A DNA stretch of 39,368 nucleotides from a virus. Position 1 is the stretch's first letter, and each line of letters starts with the position of its first letter. A program made the translations under genes and the position numbers. Shown here piece by piece: positions 1-6,103 of the stretch. The DNA lies in IMG/VR virus record IMGVR_UViG_3300021477_000018, positions 1 to 39,368 of that record; one strand, 5' to 3'. The notes beneath the pieces are model-generated. The model had not been told where the DNA came from and searched no databases. It was given only the letters and a program-made list of their open reading frames with translations.

Positions 1-13
1 AGTGTAATTCTTT

Positions 14-139
14 GGTCTTTTTTGAAATTTTTCTCATTGTTTAATAAGATTTAAATAATCTACCGTAATCGTTTAAATAATCAAACTAAATATCCAAATT
101 AATGTAATCGCAAAGTGAATGAATAACCATTTCTGGGTA
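14..139. repeat. Left copy of the 126-bp terminal direct repeat
   Basis: Bases 14-139 are identical to 39243-39368. The similarity continues to base 1 with three mismatches (bases 3, 11 and 13). This is what a circular or circularly permuted genome gives after assembly, but a true short terminal repeat cannot be excluded. The repeat runs from a terminator into the 3' end of the small membrane gene at 73-258. Confidence 0.9.
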
Positions 140-258
140 TTATTAAAATAAATTATCTTCTTAATTATCTCGTCACGATCTGTTATTGGCTTCCATGTTT
201 CTATAACCCATATGCGGTACATTATATAAATTATCAATATAAGTTGTATAAAATTCAT
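73..258 (-). CDS. Small membrane protein, two predicted helices
   Basis: 61 aa. The N-terminal 18 residues (rich in I, L and Y) and a C-terminal stretch around residues 45-61 are strongly hydrophobic, with a charged segment between them (residues 25-36), so it should be a two-pass inner-membrane protein. Its ATG overlaps the TGA of the upstream gene (ATGA), implying translational coupling as the last gene of the 1804-to-73 operon. No family recognised. A holin-like or superinfection role is possible but only inferred from size and topology. Confidence 0.55.
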   Translation of the reverse strand: MNFIQLILIIYIMYRIWVIETWKPITDRDEIIKKIIYFNNTQKWLFIHFAITLIWIFSLII

Positions 259-479
259 AAAAGTCTTTTCTTTAACTCCTGAAGTTCATTCATAATATCT
301 AATACTTGACCATCAATATGATCTATAAAATCATTATCAATATCACTTGATAGATTATTTCGACTATTCACTGCTTCAATAAATTCTCCAGCTCTCTCTA
401 AAACAGTCTTAAAGTCTCCTTGATTCATCAAAGATCTAATATTATCTACTCTCCATTGCAATGTTTCTCTAGTTTCCAT
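255..479 (-). CDS. Hypothetical small acidic helical protein
   Basis: 74 aa, not recognised. It is predicted to be largely alpha-helical, with a charged C-terminus (ELQELKKRLL) suggesting a short coiled coil. It lies 2 nt downstream of the previous gene in the same minus-strand operon and its stop overlaps the next start, which supports a real gene. Confidence 0.55.
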   Translation of the reverse strand: METRETLQWRVDNIRSLMNQGDFKTVLERAGEFIEAVNSRNNLSSDIDNDFIDHIDGQVLDIMNELQELKKRLL

Positions 480-481
480 AT

Positions 482-718
482 CTAATCCATTTTACATTTA
501 ATATAACCATGAGCTCGTAACACTTTACATATATGCAAGAAATCTTCTGTCTGAAATATAGGCAAATGCTTAATCTCATTAATGTTATATATAGCACATA
601 CAACTGGTATAAGATCTCCATATTCAGTTAATATAGTTCCAAAAGCTTTCACTTGAACAGATTGAGTCGATGTATCTTTACGTGTTCTAAACCAATTAAA
701 AACATTTAACATATTCAT
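482..718 (-). CDS. Hypothetical small protein
   Basis: 78 aa, no family recognised. A mixed alpha/beta composition with a hydrophobic centre (about residues 28-45) and two cysteine-bearing segments near the C-terminus. It is tightly packed between genes (2-nt gaps on both sides) in the leftmost minus-strand operon, so a real early phage gene is likely although its role is unknown. Confidence 0.55.
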   Translation of the reverse strand: MNMLNVFNWFRTRKDTSTQSVQVKAFGTILTEYGDLIPVVCAIYNINEIKHLPIFQTEDFLHICKVLRAHGYIKCKMD

Positions 719-720
719 AA

Positions 721-927
721 CTATTCTTTCACCGCAAACTTCATGTTCAAATATGCACCATCGTTACAATTAATATTGCCACAACAATTGTAATCAATTT
801 TGCAATTAAAAACGCTACCATCTGTAAATAAAATATCTATCCCGTCAGGTAAGTCGCCCTCCTTCCGAAATATAAAATATTCTATTGTTTTTCCATGTAT
901 AGATTCAAGAGATTTATAATCCATCAT
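721..927 (-). CDS. Hypothetical small protein with clustered cysteines
   Basis: 68 aa, not recognised. A beta-rich sequence with C-x(6)-CC-x(4)-C around residues 42-54. The start ATG overlaps the TGA of the HTH gene upstream, so the two are probably co-translated. Either of two tandem ATG codons could initiate. Confidence 0.5.
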   Translation of the reverse strand: MMDYKSLESIHGKTIEYFIFRKEGDLPDGIDILFTDGSVFNCKIDYNCCGNINCNDGAYLNMKFAVKE

Positions 928-1133
928 AATTCCAATCCAGTTACATCAATTCCCTTAGATATCGCAAAATCCAATAACAACTTCATATACTTGGGCTTAG
1001 TCATACGACGTTGTTCTTTAAACGATTGATATGTGTGGTAATGCATACCAAGATGTGCAGCGAATTCAACTGCGCCCATTCCCAATAAGAATCTCTGTAG
1101 TTCTATTTCTTTAATTAACTGTTGTAACGTCAT
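924..1133 (-). CDS. Small helix-turn-helix DNA-binding protein
   Basis: 69 aa. Residues about 19-50 (GAVEFAAHLGMHYHTYQSFK followed by a basic segment) read as a Cro/C1-like helix-turn-helix: helix AVEFAAHLG, turn, and recognition helix HYHTYQSFKEQR. Such proteins bind operators as dimers. It is the only HTH protein in this operon, whose promoter overlaps a 7-3-7 inverted repeat at 1847-1863, so autoregulation and control of the divergent plus-strand operon is a reasonable inference. Its ATG overlaps the TGA of the gene at 1130-1309. Confidence 0.6.
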   Translation of the reverse strand: MTLQQLIKEIELQRFLLGMGAVEFAAHLGMHYHTYQSFKEQRRMTKPKYMKLLLDFAISKGIDVTGLEL

Positions 1134-1309
1134 TTATTCTCCTGATATTTTTCTTTATCATGCGCGCAATCACATTTACTATCGTCCACTCCAAATCCCG
1201 CCCAAGGAACTCTCATAGCGAAAATTATTCTATTTCTCTGCTCTTCAGTCATGTCTTGCAATGATTGAGGTAATTTAATTACTTTAGTTTCCATAATTTC
1301 TTCATCCAT
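1130..1309 (-). CDS. Hypothetical 59-aa protein
   Basis: 59 aa starting at ATG 1309, with a good Shine-Dalgarno AAGGA 6 nt upstream and a stop that overlaps the ATG of the HTH gene (ATGA). The middle is helical (residues 17-32) and the C-terminus has a C-x-C-x-H cluster (CDCAH). No family recognised. Its placement in a gap-free operon and its RBS are the main evidence that it is real. Confidence 0.6.
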   Translation of the reverse strand: MDEEIMETKVIKLPQSLQDMTEEQRNRIIFAMRVPWAGFGVDDSKCDCAHDKEKYQENK

Positions 1310-1459
1310 TTATTTTCCTTTATTCAAAATCCATTCACAATTATCAACACTAAAATCTCTACTATCATATATAAGGGCAAGCTTATATCCTTCTGGTCTA
1401 GGCCCCATATCTTCGTAAAAATTTATAAAAGAATTAACCCAACGATCACAAACTTTAAT
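1310..1459 (-). pseudogene. Fragment resembling the C-terminal part of HNH/AP2-type phage nucleases, no standard start
   Basis: An open frame of 49 codons contains VCDRW, then NSF, then DMGPRPEG, then a degenerate NCEW. This order matches the conserved tail seen in many phage HNH/AP2-type proteins (RGI-x-V-C-x-R-W, DMGPRPEG, DRID, NCRW). The DRID and NCRW positions are altered (ALIY, NCEW) and the N-terminal half is missing. The only ATG is internal (residue 18). Upstream, the frame is closed by TGA TAA, which is the stop of the gene at 1466-1804, so the two lie in the same frame. Either a decayed remnant or a protein started at ATT. Confidence 0.45.
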
Positions 1460-1465
1460 TCCTTA

Positions 1466-1804
1466 TCATCTTTCTTGTAATTTTTTTACGAAACCATCAA
1501 TAACTTCTTGAGGTAAATCACTCATAGTTAATATAGGAGACTTTTTTCTATCAGATCCATATTGTTTACAAAATTCACACATCACATTTTCGTAATCTAT
1601 CTTATTACACGGATAACATAGACATTCCTCATCCTCATCCATGCACTCACACCAATATCCGCATGCAGGACATCCTGGTTGAAACATTTTATGCCATGCA
1701 TCATCATAATTAAAACAATCACCGTAATCTTTACAGCAACAATGATTCTCAATATCAGACAAATTACAATGTTCTCTTGAACCCCCTCGCATATATACTT
1801 TCAT
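1466..1804 (-). CDS. Cysteine-rich probable zinc-binding protein
   Basis: 112 aa from ATG 1804, chosen because AGGAG lies 5 nt upstream; a longer frame to 1846 has no RBS. At least 16 cysteines occur, including CCC near residue 20, C-x2-C-x3-C-x-C around residues 45-53 and C-x-C-x2-C, with acidic runs between. This suggests one or more structural zinc sites. The last part (MSDLPQEVIDGFVKKL) is a helical tail. It is the first gene of the minus-strand early operon, directly behind the promoter at 1835-1863. Function unknown. Confidence 0.6.
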   Translation of the reverse strand: MKVYMRGGSREHCNLSDIENHCCCKDYGDCFNYDDAWHKMFQPGCPACGYWCECMDEDEECLCYPCNKIDYENVMCEFCKQYGSDRKKSPILTMSDLPQEVIDGFVKKLQER

Positions 1805-1834
1805 GATGCTCCTATATAATTGATTTATAATATA

Positions 1835-1863
1835 AGTATATACCACTTGACATATAATGTCAA
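1835..1863 (-). promoter_or_regulatory. Sigma70-like promoter with overlapping palindromic operator (divergent control region)
   Basis: On the minus strand, TTGACA (1863-1858), 17 nt, TATACT (1840-1835) is a near-consensus sigma70 promoter for the 1804-to-73 operon. The -35 is embedded in TTGACATATAATGTCAA (1847-1863), an inverted repeat with 7-bp arms and a 3-bp spacer. The same palindrome offers TTGACA on the plus strand (1847-1852), with AT-rich -10 candidates around 1870-1887 for the plus-strand operon starting at 1939. One bound regulator could thus control both directions. Confidence 0.65.
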
Positions 1864-1938
1864 TTTGTTATTATTAATATAGATAATAAGTTAAACCAGC
1901 AAACAAAGAAGTATTGTAAGTAAAACAAGGGATATGAT

Positions 1939-2058
1939 ATGTCAACAGAACTAAGAACCGGCGAATCAGTAGCAGATTATTGCAGACTATGTAAATGCTT
2001 GCTGACAGTAGATGAAGAATCAACGTGTCAGTATTGCGTAATTAATATGGGGAAATAA
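1939..2058 (+). CDS. 39-aa zinc-ribbon-like mini protein
   Basis: 39 aa from ATG 1939. It contains C-x2-C-x-C and, 13 residues on, C-x2-C, then ends INMGK, a compact treble-clef or ribbon-like zinc site. It aligns with the C-terminal 30 residues of the next gene product (ADYCRLC versus ADHCRIC, STCQYCVINMG versus STCKWCIINMG), so it is a duplicated domain. The stop TAA is 1 nt before the next ATG. It is the first gene of the plus-strand early operon. Confidence 0.65.
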   Translation: MSTELRTGESVADYCRLCKCLLTVDEESTCQYCVINMGK

Positions 2059-2059
2059 T

Positions 2060-2416
2060 ATGGAATTCATATGCAGCACACACAATGTGCCTAAAAGAAG
2101 AATGTTAGTAGATAGAGAAATAAGTGAAAAAAATTCATTTTGTGTAGTATGTACTATAAATGAAAGAATAGCAGAAGATATACCAGTTTTACTTGAGAAG
2201 ATATCGCTATTAACTAACGAAGATAATGCGCAATACATACGGGATCAACTCATTGATCTTTATAATCTTACTAAATCATTGATTGCAGAAGAAAAAGAAA
2301 AAAAATATCCAATAATTAAATCATTGGCTGATCATTGTAGAATATGTAAATCATTTCTAGAACACGTAGAAGATTCAACTTGTAAATGGTGTATTATAAA
2401 TATGGGAAGAAATTAA
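2060..2416 (+). CDS. Zinc-ribbon protein with two Cys clusters
   Basis: 118 aa. An N-terminal C-x2-H plus C-x2-C cluster (FICSTH, FCVVC) is followed by a helical middle (residues 35-80) and a C-terminal C-x2-C...C-x2-C unit homologous to the whole preceding 39-aa protein. Probably two structural zinc sites joined by a helical linker. Such proteins often make protein or nucleic-acid contacts, but no target is indicated here. Part of the plus-strand operon, 1 nt behind the preceding gene and 1 nt ahead of the next. Confidence 0.6.
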   Translation: MEFICSTHNVPKRRMLVDREISEKNSFCVVCTINERIAEDIPVLLEKISLLTNEDNAQYIRDQLIDLYNLTKSLIAEEKEKKYPIIKSLADHCRICKSFLEHVEDSTCKWCIINMGRN

Positions 2417-2417
2417 C

Positions 2418-2876
2418 ATGAATCCAAATAAATTTCATAAAAGCTGTAATAGAAATATGGATCAAGATACAAAAATTATTACTGACACTTTAGAAAAGTT
2501 GTTAAAAGATAAATCTCTTTCATTATTAAGGGTGCTTAAAGAGCATATTTCAATGATGAGTGAAATGACAACTTCTAAGTCTGAAATGATGAAACAAATT
2601 CAAGATCAGGGATATATGGATAAATCACATACTCTTATGGATATTGATATCGCTACAGAAAGATTAGAATATCTAAGCGATAGAGGAATAAAATTTTTTA
2701 ATCTTCAAGAGATAGTAACATCTGACCATAAATTCATGGAACTTAGTGAAGAATTTAAACAATTAATAGATGAGATGTATCAAACTATAGTAGATGATAC
2801 ATATATAGAACTTATGATGATACTTAATGCTTTATTAGCATCAGATCCACACTATTTCAGAAAAGATAAAAACTAA
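2418..2876 (+). CDS. Hypothetical helical protein
   Basis: 152 aa, almost entirely helical and Met/Lys/Glu-rich, with likely coiled-coil stretches at about residues 12-60 and 105-145. No family recognised. It sits in the plus-strand operon between the zinc-ribbon gene and the annealing protein. An accessory role in early DNA metabolism is possible from context only. Confidence 0.6.
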   Translation: MNPNKFHKSCNRNMDQDTKIITDTLEKLLKDKSLSLLRVLKEHISMMSEMTTSKSEMMKQIQDQGYMDKSHTLMDIDIATERLEYLSDRGIKFFNLQEIVTSDHKFMELSEEFKQLIDEMYQTIVDDTYIELMMILNALLASDPHYFRKDKN

Positions 2877-2877
2877 T

Positions 2878-2937
2878 ATGGGCATTATAATGTGGATCAT
2901 AGTTATAGCTTTTATATGTGCAATATGTGATGAATGA
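2878..2937 (+). CDS. Possible 19-aa hydrophobic peptide
   Basis: ATG 2878 directly follows the preceding stop (TAATATG) and encodes 19 residues, of which 3-16 (IIMWIIVIAFICAI) are hydrophobic enough for one membrane helix. It could be a small membrane peptide or a leader. The packed arrangement with 1-nt gaps supports it, but its length makes it uncertain. Confidence 0.35.
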   Translation: MGIIMWIIVIAFICAICDE

Positions 2938-2938
2938 T

Positions 2939-3022
2939 ATGCAGTGTGCTATAGTCGCACAAATATTAGTTTTAATTATGTTTATAATTTTCATATATAT
3001 AGAAAGTTTAACTTGGAGATAG
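2939..3022 (+). CDS. Possible 27-aa single-pass membrane peptide
   Basis: ATG 2939 lies 1 nt after the stop of the preceding mini-ORF and its TAG ends 1 nt before the annealing-protein ATG. Residues 4-21 (AIVAQILVLIMFIIFIYI) form a clear membrane helix, followed by a polar ESLTWR tail. The tight spacing on both sides argues for translation. Function unknown. Confidence 0.4.
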   Translation: MQCAIVAQILVLIMFIIFIYIESLTWR

Positions 3023-3023
3023 A

Positions 3024-3674
3024 ATGATATTAGAAACAGAACAAAAAGATCAGTTATATACAGCTTTATCGCAAGCACAGGTAGAATTTCCAACCATTCG
3101 AGTTAATCGTAAAGCTTTCAAGAATGAATTTGCAGATCTTTATGCTATTTTAAAGCCAGTGTATCCGATATTAAGTAAGTATGGTTTGTCCATTCGTCCT
3201 TGGGGGGGCATAGTGGACGGTATGCAATGTATTGGAGCACGACTCATGCATAAATCTGGCCAATACGAAACGAATGTATTCTTGTTTGATCAAGATCCTT
3301 GCAAGAACCCAAACGATCAATTAACACATAAAAAACAGGGTGCATTGACTTACTTCAATCGCAATCATATGAAAGATATGCTTGGTGTTCTTATTTCTGA
3401 CAATCCAGAAGATGATGATGGGCAAGGATACCATGAAAAACAACCACAGGTAGTTGAAATTACCCCACAAAAACAACCATCATTTGATAAACCTCGACAA
3501 GAAATACAGGCTAACATATCATTTAAACCAGCTTCAGATGCTCAAATTAAAATGATTAATGACATTGCGGTTAAGAATGGATCGTTTCTTTCAGAAGTTT
3601 TAGAAAAACATGGCTTTAGGGACATTAGTGAAGTATCATCTTCGCAAGCTTCTAAAATCATAAGTGGTAAGTAA
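3024..3674 (+). CDS. erf: ERF-family single-strand annealing protein
   Basis: 216 aa. Residues about 10-125 match the ERF superfamily of phage recombinases: a DLYAILKPVYPILSKYGLSI helix-strand unit, a mid-domain with CIGARLMH and the beta strand ETNVFLF, then KKQGALTYFNRNHMKDMLGV. ERF proteins form rings that anneal complementary single strands during phage recombination and genome circularisation. A flexible linker (residues 128-170, Gln/Pro-rich) leads to a small C-terminal helical domain (SDAQIKMINDIA...). The length is usual for the family. SD GGAG lies upstream. With the RusA resolvase it forms a plausible recombination set. Confidence 0.8.
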   Translation: MILETEQKDQLYTALSQAQVEFPTIRVNRKAFKNEFADLYAILKPVYPILSKYGLSIRPWGGIVDGMQCIGARLMHKSGQYETNVFLFDQDPCKNPNDQLTHKKQGALTYFNRNHMKDMLGVLISDNPEDDDGQGYHEKQPQVVEITPQKQPSFDKPRQEIQANISFKPASDAQIKMINDIAVKNGSFLSEVLEKHGFRDISEVSSSQASKIISGK

Positions 3675-3689
3675 CTGTAAAGGAATATC

Positions 3690-3926
3690 ATGGATAATGG
3701 ATTAATGCTCACCCGTCATAGTCAGCCAAGCGAACTTGACCAACATCCATATGGCACCGCATGCAAAGTTAATATCCAAGAAACATATGATATCTATCTG
3801 CAAGTATCAGAAGATGAAGATAATCCTAACTGGGAACTATTGGGAAATTATAATCTAACTCACGAGCAAGATTTACTTTTCACAGAGATGCATGCACGTT
3901 TAAGAAAAAATATGCAATATGAATAA
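3690..3926 (+). CDS. Hypothetical small acidic protein
   Basis: 78 aa with SD AAAGGA upstream. It is acidic in the middle (SEDEDNPNWELLG) and has a helical C-terminus. Not recognised. It is the last gene of the plus-strand early operon, immediately before two terminator hairpins. Confidence 0.55.
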   Translation: MDNGLMLTRHSQPSELDQHPYGTACKVNIQETYDIYLQVSEDEDNPNWELLGNYNLTHEQDLLFTEMHARLRKNMQYE

Positions 3927-3945
3927 GTTCTGCTAACCTACTGAT

Positions 3946-4010
3946 AATACTCTCCAGTATTCTCTTTTTTTGTTCGATATACCGCACTGCTTCCCTAGTG
4001 CGGTATTTTT
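3946..4010. terminator. Tandem Rho-independent terminators between convergent genes
   Basis: Two hairpins lie between convergent operons. The first is AATACT-CTCC-AGTATT (3946-3961) followed by CTCTTTTTTT. The second is a 10-bp stem, ATACCGCACT / AGTGCGGTAT (3979-4006), followed by TTTTTAT. Both carry T-runs on the plus strand, ending the 1939-3926 operon. The second stem also overlaps the 3' end of the HU-like gene and may act in both directions. Confidence 0.85.
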
Positions 4011-4302
4011 ATTGTATAACCTGAGATTTCATAACTTGCTTAAGAGCTTGATATGCTTTGAATTTGGCTCTAAATTTCTTTGGAATAATAATTCTAGAGC
4101 CAGTATTTGGTGAAACTCCAAATCTTTCTTTTGTTTCTATTGATGATAATTTACCCAATGATCCAATCATGATTCCATTCCCTCGAGATAGTTCCTTTAA
4201 GGCAACTTCAGAGAGTGCGCTAATAAATTTATTAGCAAGCGCAGTCGAGCATACCATTTTTCTACCAATTGCTTTTGATAACTGCAATTTATTCAATGTC
4301 AT
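4009..4302 (-). CDS. HU/IHF-like DNA-bending protein
   Basis: 97 aa with the bacterial HU/IHF layout: N-terminal helices (MTLNKLQLSKAIGRKM... ALANKFISALSEVALKELSRG), the beta strand IMIGSLGKLSSIETKERFG, the arm tip SPNTGSRIIIP in place of the usual NPxTG, then KFRAKFKAYQALKQV. HU proteins bend and compact DNA as dimers and can assist replication initiation, recombination or packaging. The arm keeps the intercalating-proline region (IIIPKK). The start ATG overlaps the TGA of the upstream ribbon-helix-helix gene and follows AAGGAGA. Confidence 0.85.
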   Translation of the reverse strand: MTLNKLQLSKAIGRKMVCSTALANKFISALSEVALKELSRGNGIMIGSLGKLSSIETKERFGVSPNTGSRIIIPKKFRAKFKAYQALKQVMKSQVIQ

Positions 4303-4448
4303 CGTCTCTCCTTAATAATATAACGTAATAAAATTCTTCGTACGCATTGAGAGAATGTAATATTCCTCTTCTTTGCAATCTTTACTATTTCTTCGTGCAA
4401 TTCGCTACCTATATAAATCCCCAACCTTTTTTGACCAATTCTACTCAT
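4299..4448 (-). CDS. Ribbon-helix-helix-type small DNA-binding protein
   Basis: 49 aa from ATG 4448, with GGAGA 8 nt upstream. The pattern is a short strand (KRLGIYI), helix (SELHEEIVKIAKKRNI), turn (T), then helix (FSQCVRRILLRYIIKE), as in Arc/CopG-like ribbon-helix-helix repressors, which bind DNA as dimers through the strand. It overlaps the HU-like gene by 4 nt, so the two are co-expressed. It may autoregulate this pair or the divergent fibre operon starting at 4588; that is inferred from position. Confidence 0.65.
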   Translation of the reverse strand: MSRIGQKRLGIYIGSELHEEIVKIAKKRNITFSQCVRRILLRYIIKERR

Positions 4449-4587
4449 TATAATTCTCCAATGTTTCGACATAGGCTATCATTCCAATATATTTTGTACA
4501 CACATAAATACATTTTCTTATGGAATCACATGTAGCTACCTATTAGATTGATGGCATATTTTTATTACATTATCTCAAGGATAAAAA
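4449..4587. promoter_or_regulatory. Divergent intergenic region (RHH/HU versus fibre operon)
   Basis: 139 bp separate the minus-strand RHH/HU pair from the plus-strand structural operon, so promoters in both directions are expected here. On the plus strand TTGATG near 4549, followed 17 nt later by TATCTC, is only a weak sigma70 match. The RBS CAAGGA precedes ATG 4588. I see no strong palindrome. Confidence 0.35.
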
Positions 4588-5382
4588 ATGTCATTTCAAA
4601 CTCCAACTAATAAGACTGCGTATGGATTTAACAACCCAATTCAAACATTAAGTCCTGAACCAATTATCGCAAACAGAGCTCCAAGCACTTCAGACATTGC
4701 TGAATTCGGTCAGTTATGGGTATATGACAATATGGTATGGGTATTTACTTCGGCTCAAACTTGGACTGAATTAGCCTCAGATAGTGGTGATGCTACCTTT
4801 GATGCATTAACTGTCAATGGTACATCAACATTTAATGGCACTATTGATGCAGTTACTGGCAATGAACCTATCACCCTAGATTCTGGTACAGGTACTATTT
4901 CTATTTCAGGTGATGCTGCAGCTACTACTGTTGGAATTGCTAATGGTGCTGGTGTAAAAGGCGTCATCCTAGGTTCAACAAATGGTGCTTCTTCCACATT
5001 GATAGAATCAGGTACAGGTGGTGTCGTTGTTAATTCAAATGGTACAGGTAATATATTATTGACAGCTGTTAATACAAGTATAGCTTCACTATCATTTACC
5101 AATAATGCTCGCATTGGTTCAACGAGTATTACTGTTCCAACTAATATTATTGCAACGGGCACAGCAACTATTGTTATGACAAATAGCTATATAGCTTCAT
5201 TATCAACTCCAGTTATCTGTACTGTAACAACAAATGCTACAGGTGGTGGGTATTTACAAGTTAATGGTATGGTCAATGGTTTAAGTGGTGATACATTAAC
5301 TATCTATGTAACAAACGCTGGTTCTGCAACAATCCCTGCAAGCACAAGTAATATAATTGTATCATTCATGGTACTTGAATAA
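4588..5382 (+). CDS. Fibre-like virion protein with beta-repeat modules
   Basis: 264 aa. The N-terminus (residues 1-66) is a folded-looking domain ending in a WVFTSAQTWTEL strand pair. Residues 70-165 are low-complexity Gly/Ser/Thr/Asn beta repeats (ISGDAAATTVGIANGAGV, then GSTNGAS). The C-terminal about 90 residues look like a compact beta domain. The repeats match those of the gene at 7273-8382 (GDAAATTV and GSTNG(A/S)S motifs). Such architecture is typical of phage tail or head fibres that contact the host. No enzymatic motif. First gene of a five-gene plus-strand structural cassette. Confidence 0.65.
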   Translation: MSFQTPTNKTAYGFNNPIQTLSPEPIIANRAPSTSDIAEFGQLWVYDNMVWVFTSAQTWTELASDSGDATFDALTVNGTSTFNGTIDAVTGNEPITLDSGTGTISISGDAAATTVGIANGAGVKGVILGSTNGASSTLIESGTGGVVVNSNGTGNILLTAVNTSIASLSFTNNARIGSTSITVPTNIIATGTATIVMTNSYIASLSTPVICTVTTNATGGGYLQVNGMVNGLSGDTLTIYVTNAGSATIPASTSNIIVSFMVLE

Positions 5383-5390
5383 GGAATACT

Positions 5391-5741
5391 ATGTCATTTG
5401 CACAATCATTACGAGCTACCGCTATTCCTGTACAAACCGTGGCATTTGGATCAGTGACAAGTTCCTTTGTTGCTATGGGTGCAGCAGTTCCTGCAGCTCT
5501 ACGAGTACTTAAAATAAATAATACAACTGATTCTGATATATATATTTCCTATGATGGTGTTACGCAACATGATGTTGCTGTTGCAGGAAGTGGATTTGTA
5601 GTAGATATCACTGCAAATAAAAGCGTCCCAGAGGGATTATATCTTCCAGAAGATACAATTGTCTATATAGAATATGTCAGCTCAGCTCCAACGTATGGAA
5701 ATATATATCTGAGTGCATATTATGCGGCAACTACTTATTAA
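5391..5741 (+). CDS. Small beta-rich structural protein
   Basis: 116 aa, with almost no charged residues in the first half. It is predicted all-beta (VLKINNTTDSDIYISYDG, then VVDITANKSVPEGLYLP). The sequence resembles small accessory proteins encoded within phage fibre cassettes. SD AAGGA lies before the ATG. It is 8 nt downstream of one fibre-like gene and 11 nt upstream of another. Probably a virion decoration or fibre-associated protein; the exact role is unknown. Confidence 0.55.
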   Translation: MSFAQSLRATAIPVQTVAFGSVTSSFVAMGAAVPAALRVLKINNTTDSDIYISYDGVTQHDVAVAGSGFVVDITANKSVPEGLYLPEDTIVYIEYVSSAPTYGNIYLSAYYAATTY

Positions 5742-5752
5742 GGAGATGTTAC

Positions 5753-6094
5753 ATGTCTCAAATTACAAGTTTTGGTAAGTCAGGAAATCCACCTGGAACC
5801 CTGACATATAACTATACTGCTGTTACAACCACTCCTTATGTTGTATTACCAACTGATGAATTCCTTGGCGTAACGACAACTACTCTTGCCATCACCATTC
5901 AACTACCAAACGATCCAGCTGTTGGAAGAGTTTATATTGTAAAAGATGCTACGGGATTTGCTGCAGTTCATAATATTACGGTAACCACGGTTGGAGGAAC
6001 TGTGTTGATCGATGAATCAGCTACATTTATTATGAATAGCTCTTCAGAATCGACAAGTTTCATATTCAATGGCACTAAATATTTAGCATTCTAA
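5753..6094 (+). CDS. Small beta-rich fibre-associated protein
   Basis: 113 aa, Thr/Val-rich with repeated beta strands (TLTYNYTAVTTTPYVVLP, TTLAITIQLP) and a C-terminal FIFNGTKYLAF. This arrangement recurs in the C-terminal part of the next, larger fibre-like protein (TIVTFTLPTTASVGQVVGIQ there, ITIQLPNDPAVGRVYIVKD here), so the two domains appear homologous. Strong SD AAGGAGATG. Likely virion structural. Confidence 0.55.
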   Translation: MSQITSFGKSGNPPGTLTYNYTAVTTTPYVVLPTDEFLGVTTTTLAITIQLPNDPAVGRVYIVKDATGFAAVHNITVTTVGGTVLIDESATFIMNSSSESTSFIFNGTKYLAF

Positions 6095-6103
6095 GGAGAT
6101 ACT

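Noticed and set aside
2857-3093. 78-aa hydrophobic minus-strand frame
   Set aside because: It opposes the plus-strand operon and overlaps two small plus-strand membrane ORFs and the erf start, with no RBS.
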